This document shows positions 7,141-14,521 of a stretch of DNA of 28,117 nucleotides, one piece after another. How positions within the stretch are numbered: the stretch's first letter is position 1; each line of letters opens with the position of its first letter. Both the position numbers and the translations under genes were made by a program. Source of the DNA: Verrucomicrobiota bacterium (GTDB lineage: Bacteria; Verrucomicrobiota; Verrucomicrobiia; Opitutales; Opitutaceae); NCBI GenBank assembly GCA_023433275.1, contig JAEZDN010000120.1, forward strand, positions 1-28,117, written 5' to 3'. Under the pieces are notes generated by a model that saw nothing but the letters and a program-made list of their open reading frames with translations, made no database searches and had not been told where the DNA came from.

Positions 7141-7692
7141 ATGTCCAGCGAAGTCTTCACGCAATTGGTGGATGCGCATTACGCGCCGCTCTACCGGTTT
7201 GCCCTGAGCCTGACCAAGAGCCCGGCGGACGCGGGTGACCTGACGCAGCAGACTTTCTTCATCTGGGCCAAGCAGGGCCAGGCGCTGCGCGAGCAGGGCA
7301 AAGCCAAGTCGTGGCTGTTCACGACCCTTTACCGGGAGTTCCTGCGGGTGCGGCGGCGGTCGGAGCGCGTGACGGCGTTGGATGATTTGGGACCGGTCGA
7401 GGCGGATCCCCCCGCGCCTGAGGTGGATTTGGTCACGGGGATGGATGCGGGCCTGGTGGTGGAGGCGCTGCAGGAGGTGGACGAGACGTACCGCGTGCCG
7501 CTGACGCTTTTCTACATGCAGGACCTTTCCTATAAGGAAATCGCGGAAATGCTGGAGGTGCCGATCGGCACGGTCATGTCACGGTTGTCGCGCGGCAAGG
7601 CCCAGTTGCGGGCGGCACTGGCGCGCAAGGAGGCGGGCGCGCGGCGGAAGGTGGTCGCGTTTACGAATCCTGAAGCGAGGAAACTTTCATGA
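7141..7692 (+). CDS. ECF-type RNA polymerase sigma factor
   Basis: An alternative sigma factor of the sigma-70 family group IV, 183 residues. Region 2 spans about 5-72 (YAPLYRFALSLTKSPADAGDLTQQTFFIWAK, then WLFTTLYREFLRVRRR). A short acidic linker is followed by region 4 at about 105-160, with the helix-turn-helix LSYKEIAEMLEVPIGTVMSRLSRGKAQLR that recognises the -35 element. There is no region 1 or 3. The C-terminal 20 residues are basic. Its stop codon overlaps the start of the next gene (ATGA at 7689-7692), the classic arrangement of an ECF factor with its anti-sigma. Autoregulation is likely by analogy, but I cannot identify a matching promoter with confidence. Confidence 0.92.
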   Translation: MSSEVFTQLVDAHYAPLYRFALSLTKSPADAGDLTQQTFFIWAKQGQALREQGKAKSWLFTTLYREFLRVRRRSERVTALDDLGPVEADPPAPEVDLVTGMDAGLVVEALQEVDETYRVPLTLFYMQDLSYKEIAEMLEVPIGTVMSRLSRGKAQLRAALARKEAGARRKVVAFTNPEARKLS

Positions 7693-8417
7693 ACAACGAG
7701 GAGGCAAAATTCATCCTGCAGGGTTACCGGCCGAATGGCGCGGATGCCGGGGACGTGGCATTCTCGGGGGCGTTGGAGCAGGCCAAGAACGATCCGGCCC
7801 TCGGCGAATGGCTGGCGCGGCAGCAAGCGTTTGACGCGGCTGTCAGCGCGAAGCTCGGCCAGATGGCTCCCCCGGCGGACCTGCGGGCCGCGATCCTGGC
7901 GGGCGGCGATTTGGGAGCCGGGGCGGGCCGGTCGCGCTGGTGGAGTTACCCGATTGGGATGGGTCTGGCCGCGAGCGTGGCGGTTGGGCTCGCGGTGGCA
8001 TTGGCGCTTTGGCCCAAGCAAGCCGATGCGTTTACTTCCTTTGCGATCGCGGATGCGCGGCACAGCGAGACGCATGGCGGCATGGGCGGCCCGATCGACA
8101 GCCTGCAAGCATGGTTCAGTGAGCCCACGACCCGACTCGGCGGGGCCGTGCCGCTGGACTTCGACCTCTTGCGCCAATCAGGCTGCCGCACCGTGAAACA
8201 CCAGGGTCGTGACGTCCTGGAATTTTGTTTTTCGCGCAACGGGGTGTGGTTCCATTGCTACATCGTGCGCGCGGCGGAAATCGAGGAGGGCGAGGGAGGC
8301 GTCGTGCCGGTTTTTCTGGACCGCGACAACGCGTCCATCGCCACGTGGACCGACGGAGCCCACGTGATTGCCGTGGTGAGCAAAACGGGGCGTGAGGCCT
8401 TGGAAGCCTTGTTTTAG
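7689..8417 (+). CDS. Probable membrane-anchored anti-sigma factor
   Basis: The 242-residue protein has a cytoplasmic N-terminal domain (1-85), one membrane span at about 86-108 (SYPIGMGLAASVAVGLAVALALW), and a roughly 130-residue periplasmic domain with several Cys/His (C166, C180, H189, C190). Its 4-base overlap with the ECF sigma gene and single-span topology point to an anti-sigma factor. The HxxxCxxC motif of zinc anti-sigma (ZAS) domains is absent, so sigma binding must use another fold; this is context-based inference. A GAGGAA seven bases before the ATG is one of the few clear Shine-Dalgarno sequences in the window and supports translational coupling. The C-terminal domain (VKHQGRDVLEFCF, HVIAVVSKTG) resembles domains I cannot name. 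Confidence 0.75.
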   Translation: MNNEEAKFILQGYRPNGADAGDVAFSGALEQAKNDPALGEWLARQQAFDAAVSAKLGQMAPPADLRAAILAGGDLGAGAGRSRWWSYPIGMGLAASVAVGLAVALALWPKQADAFTSFAIADARHSETHGGMGGPIDSLQAWFSEPTTRLGGAVPLDFDLLRQSGCRTVKHQGRDVLEFCFSRNGVWFHCYIVRAAEIEEGEGGVVPVFLDRDNASIATWTDGAHVIAVVSKTGREALEALF

Positions 8418-8516
8418 CCGGCCGGGCGTGGGGTGGGGTGTTCCGCGGCAATATTTGGGGCGTTTTTCAGACGGGCTTTTACATGTGGTTGGAAAGATTT
8501 TTGGGTAACATCGGCG

Positions 8517-8620
8517 CGTAAAAAAGCGGCCGTTACGGGACTTAAAAAAGTCACCTGTCAAAACTGGGACAACCCGGCGCGGAGGGCCTTTTACAGGATA
8601 AAATCCGGCTTGTCCGGGTC
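8517..8620 (+). promoter_or_regulatory. Hairpin-rich leader before the lysozyme-like gene
   Basis: A string of short inverted repeats in a locally A-rich stretch: CGTAA/TTACG (8517-8521 with 8533-8537), GACTT-AAAA-AAGTC (8539-8552), a longer CCTGT/ACAGG pairing (about 8554-8558 with 8593-8597) that encloses GGG-ACAA-CCC, then GGAT-AAA-ATCC and CCGG-CTTGT-CCGG close to 8620. It could be a structured 5' leader or a cluster of protein-binding sites. I recognise no known riboswitch class, and no good sigma-70 promoter is visible just upstream. Confidence 0.3.
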
Positions 8621-8653
8621 GTAGGTATGCCCTCTTTCGCGGCCACCTACGCC

Positions 8654-9325
8654 ATGAACCATCAGCTCAAAAAGTTCCTTGTTGTGGTGTCCTTCCTCTG
8701 CCTCGCCGGGGCGGCGGGAGCGGACGACCGATGGGAGACGTTGCGGGCCATCAACTGGGTTGAGAACCCGACCAATCATTCCCGGGTGGGCCGGTTTGGA
8801 GAGCTTGGTCCGTATCAGTTCCGATCCGGGACCTGGAAAATGCATACCAAGCGGCCTTTCAGCCAGGCGGTGCAGCGCCAGGCGGCAGACGAAGTCGCGG
8901 TCAAGCACTACGAATGGATCAAGCGGGTGCTGACGGATGCAGGGATTGATGCCAACGCGTTCAACATTGCGATGGCGTGGAACTGCGGTGTGACCAATGT
9001 CGTGAAGGGACGCGTGCCGGCGGTCAGCTACGATTACGCGACTCGCGTGACGAACCTCGTGCAGACGTTGAAGGAGCGGAGTGAACCCACGGTCGCGGCC
9101 GCGCCGGCGCCGGTTGAGGTGCGTCCGACGGTGTTGTCCCTGGATGCCCCGGTGGTCTCGTTCGCGATTGGCCAGGCGTCCGCGCCGGTATTTGAACTGG
9201 CACTGGCGCCGACGCCAGAGGTGCCGGTGGTTTACACGGATCGATCTCCGGCGCCGCCGGAGGAAGAGAGCCACCGATTCACGTTTACGACGACGGCGAC
9301 GTTGACGCCGCGGTTCAGCCTTTAA
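8654..9325 (+). CDS. Secreted lysozyme/lytic-transglycosylase-like protein
   Basis: The 223-residue protein has an N-terminal signal peptide (MNHQLKKFLVVVSFLCLAGA, cleavage probably near residue 22), a lysozyme-fold domain (about 25-140), and a Pro/Ala/Val-rich low-complexity tail (143-223). The catalytic domain shows the spaced motifs of SLT enzymes: NWVENP with E37 as candidate acid, GPYQF at 52-56 (like GxxQ), and AWNCGVTNV at 108-116 (like AYNxGxxxV). A peptidoglycan-cleaving role in the envelope is likely but not proven. The frame extends nine codons up to 8627; the ATG at 8654 gives a proper signal peptide. No Shine-Dalgarno sequence. It follows the sigma/anti-sigma pair by 236 bases and might be a target of that sigma factor, which is speculation. 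Confidence 0.75.
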   Translation: MNHQLKKFLVVVSFLCLAGAAGADDRWETLRAINWVENPTNHSRVGRFGELGPYQFRSGTWKMHTKRPFSQAVQRQAADEVAVKHYEWIKRVLTDAGIDANAFNIAMAWNCGVTNVVKGRVPAVSYDYATRVTNLVQTLKERSEPTVAAAPAPVEVRPTVLSLDAPVVSFAIGQASAPVFELALAPTPEVPVVYTDRSPAPPEEESHRFTFTTTATLTPRFSL

Positions 9326-9336
9326 GGCGACCCGGA

Positions 9337-9365
9337 CGCGTGCGTTCCTTCGGGACGCGAGCGCG
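9337..9365 (+). terminator. Possible terminator after the lysozyme-like gene
   Basis: A GC-rich hairpin 11 bases past the stop codon: GCGTTCC (9342-9348) pairs with GGGACGC (9352-9358) around a TTC loop, with a few more outer pairs after a bulge. There is no T-tract, so intrinsic termination is uncertain. Confidence 0.3.
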
Positions 9366-9433
9366 ATCAGATCGAGGCGCCGAAGATAGCGCTTGGCTCA
9401 TTCCGGCCGCCGCGCGCAGGATCAGCGCGGGTG

Positions 9434-11656
9434 ATGAACCGACTCTCAGTCAAAAGCCTGCGGCAGTTGTGGTGGGCTCCAGTCGTTTGCTACCTCGCCT
9501 CGTTTCTTCTGTTCGAACTCAAGCTGCTCAAGCAGCTGGCTTGGAAGACGCTTGATTGGCGGACGGAATTCCGCCGCCTGTACCAGCCCCCGCCGGATCC
9601 GCGTCTGGCGGTGGTCTTGTTCGACGATGACACGGAGACGCGGATCGATGCTTGGCCGGTGGATCGGGCCTGGCACGCGCAATTCACCGCCCTGTTGGCG
9701 CAGGCCGAGCCGGCCTTGATCGCGTGGGATGTTATTTTCGACGCGGAGGGGGGCTCTGCTGAAGGGGACGCGGAGTTCGCCCGGATCAGTGCGGGCGCGC
9801 GCGAACTGGGGATCAAGGTGGTCAGCGCCGCGGTCACCACGCCGGATCCCCTCGGCAGCCGGCCAGGACCGGGAGGGCCGACGCGGGCACTACGGCGGGT
9901 TGAAGGGGATGTTTCGCGCCTGCACGGCGACGCATATGGGTTTCTGCCGTATGCGGCGTTGCGGGCGGCGACGCCATACGGGTTTGCCGACACACCGCCG
10001 GCCGCCGACGGGGTGAGGAGGTTTATTCCGCTCGTGGTGCGGGTGGACGGGCAGGTCCATGCGACGCTCGCCCTCCAGGTCCTGCTGGATTATTTCGGCG
10101 TGGACCCGGACGAAGTGCGGGTGGTGCTCGGGGATGCCGTGTATTTTCCGGCGGAGGGCCGGGTGCGGCGACTGCCCATCAATGACGCCGCGGAGTTTAT
10201 TCTCAATTATCGCTACGACCTGACCGACTTGGGGGCGGATTTTCCGCTTCACGGTTACGGGCAACTGCTGATTCGGCTGAACGCGCATTATGTGGAGCGG
10301 AGCAATGCAGTGCCGGCTCCACCGGACCTGAAAGGTAAGATTGTCCTGGTGGGGCAGACCGTGACCGGCAAAGCCGACTCGGGACCGACGCCCCTGGGGC
10401 CGTACAGCCCGCTGGTGTTTGTGCACGCGAACCTGATCAACAACGTGCTCGCCGACGATTACGCGCGTCGGCTGCCGATTGGGTATGTGTATGCCTTCAT
10501 GGTGCTGCTCGGCTGGGCAGGGCTTTTGCTGGTGGCGGACCGATCTGTATTCGTGCTTTGCGGCGGCGCGGTGCTGGGCGCCGTGGCCTATGTTTCGCTC
10601 TCCGTGTGGGCGTGGACCTTCTGGTCACTCTGGGTGCCGCTGGTTTCTCCGCTGACGGGTTTCTTCGTGTTTCAGTTCATCGTGATCGGGCGGCGCGTGT
10701 GGCTCGAGCAGAAGGCGAAACTCGAGATCAAGCACATGTTCGGCTCCTACGTCTCGCCTCTCCTGGTCCACCGTCTGGTGCAGGCGGGGAAGCCGCCCGA
10801 ACTCGGCGGTCATGAGGAGGAGCTGACGGCGTATTTCAGCGACATCCAGGGCTTCTCCACGTTTTCCGAGCAGTTGCCGCCGAAACAGCTCGTCGAGTTG
10901 ATGAATGAGTACCTGACGGCCTGCACCGACATCGTGCAGGAGGAAGGTGGCACGCTCGACAAGTATATCGGCGATGCGGTGGTGGCGATGTTTGGAGCCC
11001 CGATTCCGCTGCCGGATCACGCGTATCGTGCGTGTGTGGCGGCCCTGCGAGTGCAGCGGAGAATGGCCGAGCTGCGACTAATGTGGGGGAGCGAGGCGGG
11101 TCGCTGGCCCACGGCGGTGCGAGAGATGCAAACGCGCATCGGGCTGAATACCGGCCGTTGTGTGGTCGGGAACATGGGCAGCCGCACCCGCTTCAACTAC
11201 ACGATGATGGGTGATGACGTGAATCTCGCGGCGCGCATGGAGTCGGGCGCGAAAAGTTGGGGCGTCTATGCAATGATCACCGAAGCCACGAAGATCGCGT
11301 GTGAACAGCGCGGCGGCGACCGCGTGGTGCATCGTCCGCTGGGTAAAATCATCGTGCGCGGGCGAAATGCGCCCGTGCCGATTCATGAAGTTGTGGGGCT
11401 CAAGGAGGACCTGAAGGACGAAACGCATGAATGCCTAGGGCTCTTCTCGGCGGGCTTGGCGCGCTATTACGAACGCGACTGGGACGGCGCCGAAGGCTGC
11501 TTCAAGCGCAGTTTCGAGCTGGAACCCAACCGTGTGGGAGTCACCCCCGGCGTCACCAGCAATCCATCCAGCATATACCTCGAGATTGTCCGCCGCTACC
11601 GGGAGCAACCGCCTCCAGTGAAATGGGATGGGGTTTTTGTGATGAAGGAGAAGTGA
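9434..11656 (+). CDS. CHASE2-domain class III adenylate cyclase
   Basis: Membrane receptor cyclase that should make cAMP from ATP. The 740-residue protein has an N-terminal span (about 12-28) ending in LDWRTEFRR, an extracytoplasmic CHASE2 sensor domain (about 45-345), three closely spaced spans (about 350-370, 374-394, 399-420), a linker helix, and a class III cyclase domain (about 460-650). Metal-binding D470 (YFSDIQGF) and D514 (YIGDAVVAMFG), adenine-selecting K510, T590 in NYTMMGD, and transition-state N597 and R601 are all present. The Lys/Thr pair points to a class IIIb adenylate cyclase. A TPR-like tail follows (660-700). The ATG at 9434 or the GTG at 9431 may start it. The FecR gene lies 136 bases downstream on the same strand. 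Confidence 0.93.
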   Translation: MNRLSVKSLRQLWWAPVVCYLASFLLFELKLLKQLAWKTLDWRTEFRRLYQPPPDPRLAVVLFDDDTETRIDAWPVDRAWHAQFTALLAQAEPALIAWDVIFDAEGGSAEGDAEFARISAGARELGIKVVSAAVTTPDPLGSRPGPGGPTRALRRVEGDVSRLHGDAYGFLPYAALRAATPYGFADTPPAADGVRRFIPLVVRVDGQVHATLALQVLLDYFGVDPDEVRVVLGDAVYFPAEGRVRRLPINDAAEFILNYRYDLTDLGADFPLHGYGQLLIRLNAHYVERSNAVPAPPDLKGKIVLVGQTVTGKADSGPTPLGPYSPLVFVHANLINNVLADDYARRLPIGYVYAFMVLLGWAGLLLVADRSVFVLCGGAVLGAVAYVSLSVWAWTFWSLWVPLVSPLTGFFVFQFIVIGRRVWLEQKAKLEIKHMFGSYVSPLLVHRLVQAGKPPELGGHEEELTAYFSDIQGFSTFSEQLPPKQLVELMNEYLTACTDIVQEEGGTLDKYIGDAVVAMFGAPIPLPDHAYRACVAALRVQRRMAELRLMWGSEAGRWPTAVREMQTRIGLNTGRCVVGNMGSRTRFNYTMMGDDVNLAARMESGAKSWGVYAMITEATKIACEQRGGDRVVHRPLGKIIVRGRNAPVPIHEVVGLKEDLKDETHECLGLFSAGLARYYERDWDGAEGCFKRSFELEPNRVGVTPGVTSNPSSIYLEIVRRYREQPPPVKWDGVFVMKEK

Positions 11657-11792
11657 GGCGCGGTATCGCGGTGGGCGTTTGTCGAAATCGTGTTCTCGCA
11701 TCGGCGAATGGGCGTACGAACGCATTAGACCTTGCCCGTCAGCATCTTTCCGATACCCACCAAAGACGAACAATCAGGTAATCACCCCATTT

Positions 11793-13199
11793 ATGAAAAC
11801 ATTTATTCCAGTCCTGCTCGCCGTGCTGATGAGCGCTTCGTGCCTCGTCGGTGCGGATACCCAGACGGAAGCGAAAGTCATCAAGATCAACGGTGACGCG
11901 GCGCAAGTGCAGTTGCCCAACGGCGAGACGCGCGCCCTGCAGGTGGGCGAGTCGCTGCCGCAAGGAGCGACGATCATTACGGGGGAGGGCACGATGGTTT
12001 ATGTGGCGCCGTTCGCGGGCGCGGTGTCGACGATCCAGCCGAACTCGACGCTCGTGCTTGAGCAGCTCTCCGTGACGAAGGAAGGCGCGACCGTGACCAA
12101 GCAAAATGCCCTGTTGAATCTGAAATCAGGCAATCTCGTCTCCGCCCTCGATCCCGCGAAGAAGGCCATCAACAATTATGGCGTGCGCACTCCGAAGGGC
12201 GTGGCCGCCGCGCGCGGTACGGTTTTCACCGTCAACGTCGCCGGTACGAATTACACGATCGTGACGGGCACCGGTTCGGTTTCCATCCAGGCGGTGGGCG
12301 GTCCACTCGTCACGATCGCGGCGGGTCAGGTTTCTGTTTCCAACGTCAACGGTGGCGCGGCGGGGTCCGCGGACGCGTTGCCGCCTGAGGCGCTGGCCAT
12401 CGTAAACCAAGCGGTGGCGACGGCGGTGTCAGCGGTGGCCGTCGTGGCGGACAATCCCGGGGCCTTTGGTGTCTCCGCGGACACGGCGAGCGCCGAGCTG
12501 TCGGCGACCGTAACGACGGTGATTGCGTCCGTTCCGACCGCGGCTGCGGCCGCCACCGAGGCTGCCGCGGCGGCGGCGCCGACGCAGGCCGGCGCCATCG
12601 TGACCGCGGCCGTCACCGCGGCCGCCTCGGCCGGTCAGGACGTGGCCCAGGTGGCCGCGACGGTCACGCAGGCGGCGGCTTCCGGTGCGACCTCGGCGAA
12701 TCCCGCGGCTGCCGCCCAAGTGGCGCAGACTGTGGCGCAAGCGGCGACGACCGCCGCGGTCAATTCCGGCCAGCCCGCGAGCACGGTTGCCGCCGTGGCT
12801 CAGAGTTCCTCGCAAGGCGCCTCCACGGGGGCCACGCAGGCCGCGGTCGCTTCCGGGGCGAATGCCAACACGGTGGCGCAGACCGTTTCCAGCGCCGCAG
12901 CGCAGGGCGCGTCCAATGCGGCGCCAGCCGCGGCCCAAGCCGCCGCCCAAGGTGCGGCGCAAGGCGCTGTCCAAGGTGCGTCGAACGCGGGTGCGGCCGT
13001 GAACACCAGCACGGTGGCGACCTCCGCCGCTTCCGGCGCCTCGACGGGATCGGGGACGAACGTCTCGGCTCCCGTCGTTAACGCCCCCACGCCTCCTCCG
13101 GCGCAAACCACGCCCCCGGCGCAAACGCCGGCGCAGCAAACGCCACCGGTGACGACCCCGCAGCCGATCGACCCGGGCACCATCAGTCGCTCGTCCTAA
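11793..13199 (+). CDS. Exported FecR-domain protein with alanine-rich repetitive tail
   Basis: The 468-residue protein has a signal peptide (MKTFIPVLLAVLMSASCLVG; the LVG-A/SxC context could allow either cleavage after Gly20 or a less likely lipidation at Cys17). A FecR-like domain follows at about 25-185 (GDAAQVQLPNGETRAL, GTMVYVAPFAGAVSTIQPNSTLVLEQ, VRTPKGVAAARGTVFTVNVAG). Residues 190-425 are very rich in Ala, Gln, Ser, Thr and Val, with three imperfect repeats of the pattern G-x5-V-A-x-x-V-x6-G-A-S/T at G281, G326 and G355. The end is Pro/Gln/Thr-rich (432-460). It lacks a FecR-type membrane anchor with a sigma-binding N-terminus, so it is not a classical iron-signalling anti-sigma. It sits just after the CHASE2 cyclase gene and before a clear terminator. 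Confidence 0.85.
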   Translation: MKTFIPVLLAVLMSASCLVGADTQTEAKVIKINGDAAQVQLPNGETRALQVGESLPQGATIITGEGTMVYVAPFAGAVSTIQPNSTLVLEQLSVTKEGATVTKQNALLNLKSGNLVSALDPAKKAINNYGVRTPKGVAAARGTVFTVNVAGTNYTIVTGTGSVSIQAVGGPLVTIAAGQVSVSNVNGGAAGSADALPPEALAIVNQAVATAVSAVAVVADNPGAFGVSADTASAELSATVTTVIASVPTAAAAATEAAAAAAPTQAGAIVTAAVTAAASAGQDVAQVAATVTQAAASGATSANPAAAAQVAQTVAQAATTAAVNSGQPASTVAAVAQSSSQGASTGATQAAVASGANANTVAQTVSSAAAQGASNAAPAAAQAAAQGAAQGAVQGASNAGAAVNTSTVATSAASGASTGSGTNVSAPVVNAPTPPPAQTTPPAQTPAQQTPPVTTPQPIDPGTISRSS

Positions 13200-13220
13200 T
13201 TCGGATCCGATTCGCAACCA

Positions 13221-13248
13221 CGCCGTCCTCGCGAGAGGGCGGCGTTTT
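13221..13248 (+). terminator. Rho-independent terminator of the FecR gene
   Basis: A 10-bp stem (13221-13230 with 13235-13244, one G-T wobble) with a GCGA tetraloop followed by TTTTCGTT. It lies 21 bases after the stop codon. Confidence 0.85.
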
Positions 13249-13361
13249 CGTTCTCCGCGAAGGATCCCTCGCGAGCCGAGCGAACGCCGCGCATCCGCTG
13301 GCGACTCGCCGGAAACGGGCAGCGACTCGAACAAGTCCCCGAAAGAAGATCGGCCATCCGT

Positions 13362-13392
13362 CCGTTCCCGACCCGGTGCGTTGTCGGGACGG
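13362..13392 (-). terminator. Possible terminator of the HAD hydrolase gene
   Basis: A 10-bp inverted repeat with one bulged base (13362-13372 with 13383-13392; CCGT-CCCGAC type arms) lies 10 bases past the stop codon of the minus-strand HAD gene. On the minus strand it is not followed by a run of T, so its efficiency is uncertain. Confidence 0.4.
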
Positions 13393-13402
13393 TTGAGGCC
13401 GA

Positions 13403-14416
13403 TTATTCCAGGAATGACGTTTGCTTCGGGCTTTCGCCCGGACGCGCGGCCGGGGCGGAACTCAGGTGGCGGGGTGGGCGGCTGATGCGGGTGGCCATCG
13501 CGGCCTCGCGGTCCGCGACGATCCGATCGCAGATGCGTTCGATTTGGAGGTGCAGCCAGTGGCTCGTCGCGCTGCCTTCCGAATAGTCCGCCGGCCCGTA
13601 ATGATCGATGCGCCCGGTCGAGCGCAGGCGGTCGTTTTGTTCAAACTCCGCGCGCACGGCGGGATTGTAGACGGCATACGTCTTGCCGCCGCCCTTCTTG
13701 ACCACGGAAAAACTCGGCACGTCGCTCGGACCGTCCGCGATGTAGATCATGTTTTGCAGCGGTATCCGGCGGTCCTCGGGGGGGACCTGGGCGTTCACGT
13801 CGATCGCGGGGTTGCGGTTGGTGCCCTTGTTGATCTCGAAGATGGCCCGGGTCTTGGTCGTGTTGTCGATCATGACGCCGATTTGGGCGATCTCCGCGGC
13901 AGCATCGAGGGACATTTCGTTTTGTCGGAGGAATCCGGGCTGGAGCGGATTCTCCACGAATTCGCAGGCCCAGGTGGCGTCGATGTAGGGCGCGAGGGCG
14001 CTGCCCCGAATCATCTCCGCGAGGCCGGTGCTGACGACGTAGTGCTCGAGCTGGATCTCGTGCTTGGCGTACTCCGGCTTGGCCTTCACCCAGTCGCGCG
14101 AGGCTTGGAAGAATCCGGGCAGGCCGGGATAGAATGCGATTTCGCGGCCGCACTCGCGCAGGATCTTGTTGTTCAAACCGGCCATCTTGCCGGCGAGGAC
14201 ATAGGTGAGCAGGTGATTGAGGTAGCTGATCTCGGGCGAAATGTTGTATCCGCGGCGGCGATAGGTATCGGCGAGCGCATTTGTCTCCGCCCAAAAAGTG
14301 CCTTCATCGATGCCGTACCGTCGGAAAAGCGGGGCCTGCATGTAGGCCGGGATCAAAGTCTTGTCAAAGTCCCAGACGCAGGCGATGATGTTCTGAGTGA
14401 AGAGCGTTGAGGCCAT
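13403..14416 (-). CDS. HAD-superfamily phosphatase-like protein
   Basis: A haloacid-dehalogenase-like hydrolase of 337 residues. Motif I is DFDKTL with nucleophile D16 and general acid D18, motif II is the Thr in VVSTG (127-131), and motif IV is ADGPSDVPSF (227-236) with two Mg-binding aspartates. A large helical cap lies between (about 30-115). The DFDKT form and cap resemble phosphoserine-phosphatase-like HADs, but the substrate is unknown. The C-terminal 30 residues are Pro/Ala/Ser-rich and probably disordered. The ATG at 14416 is preceded in frame by TTG at 14419; neither has a Shine-Dalgarno sequence. Divergent from prfA with a 105-base gap that must hold both promoters. Confidence 0.82.
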   Translation of the reverse strand: MASTLFTQNIIACVWDFDKTLIPAYMQAPLFRRYGIDEGTFWAETNALADTYRRRGYNISPEISYLNHLLTYVLAGKMAGLNNKILRECGREIAFYPGLPGFFQASRDWVKAKPEYAKHEIQLEHYVVSTGLAEMIRGSALAPYIDATWACEFVENPLQPGFLRQNEMSLDAAAEIAQIGVMIDNTTKTRAIFEINKGTNRNPAIDVNAQVPPEDRRIPLQNMIYIADGPSDVPSFSVVKKGGGKTYAVYNPAVRAEFEQNDRLRSTGRIDHYGPADYSEGSATSHWLHLQIERICDRIVADREAAMATRISRPPRHLSSAPAARPGESPKQTSFLE

Positions 14417-14521
14417 CAAAGAGGGATTCCATTAGCCGGCGGTGCGCCGTGTCGTGAGTCCGTCGATAAAGCCGCCGCTCGCGGCTTACGCAATTCGCAA
14501 TTTCCCCCGCTCGCCATCCGC

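Noticed and set aside
12540..13020. CRISPR or nucleotide tandem repeat array in the alanine-rich region
   Set aside because: Repetition is at the protein level with variable codons; there are no regular identical repeats with spacers.
13421..14410. A 329-residue plus-strand frame opposite the HAD gene
   Set aside because: No motif is recognisable; the HAD motifs on the minus strand explain the region.
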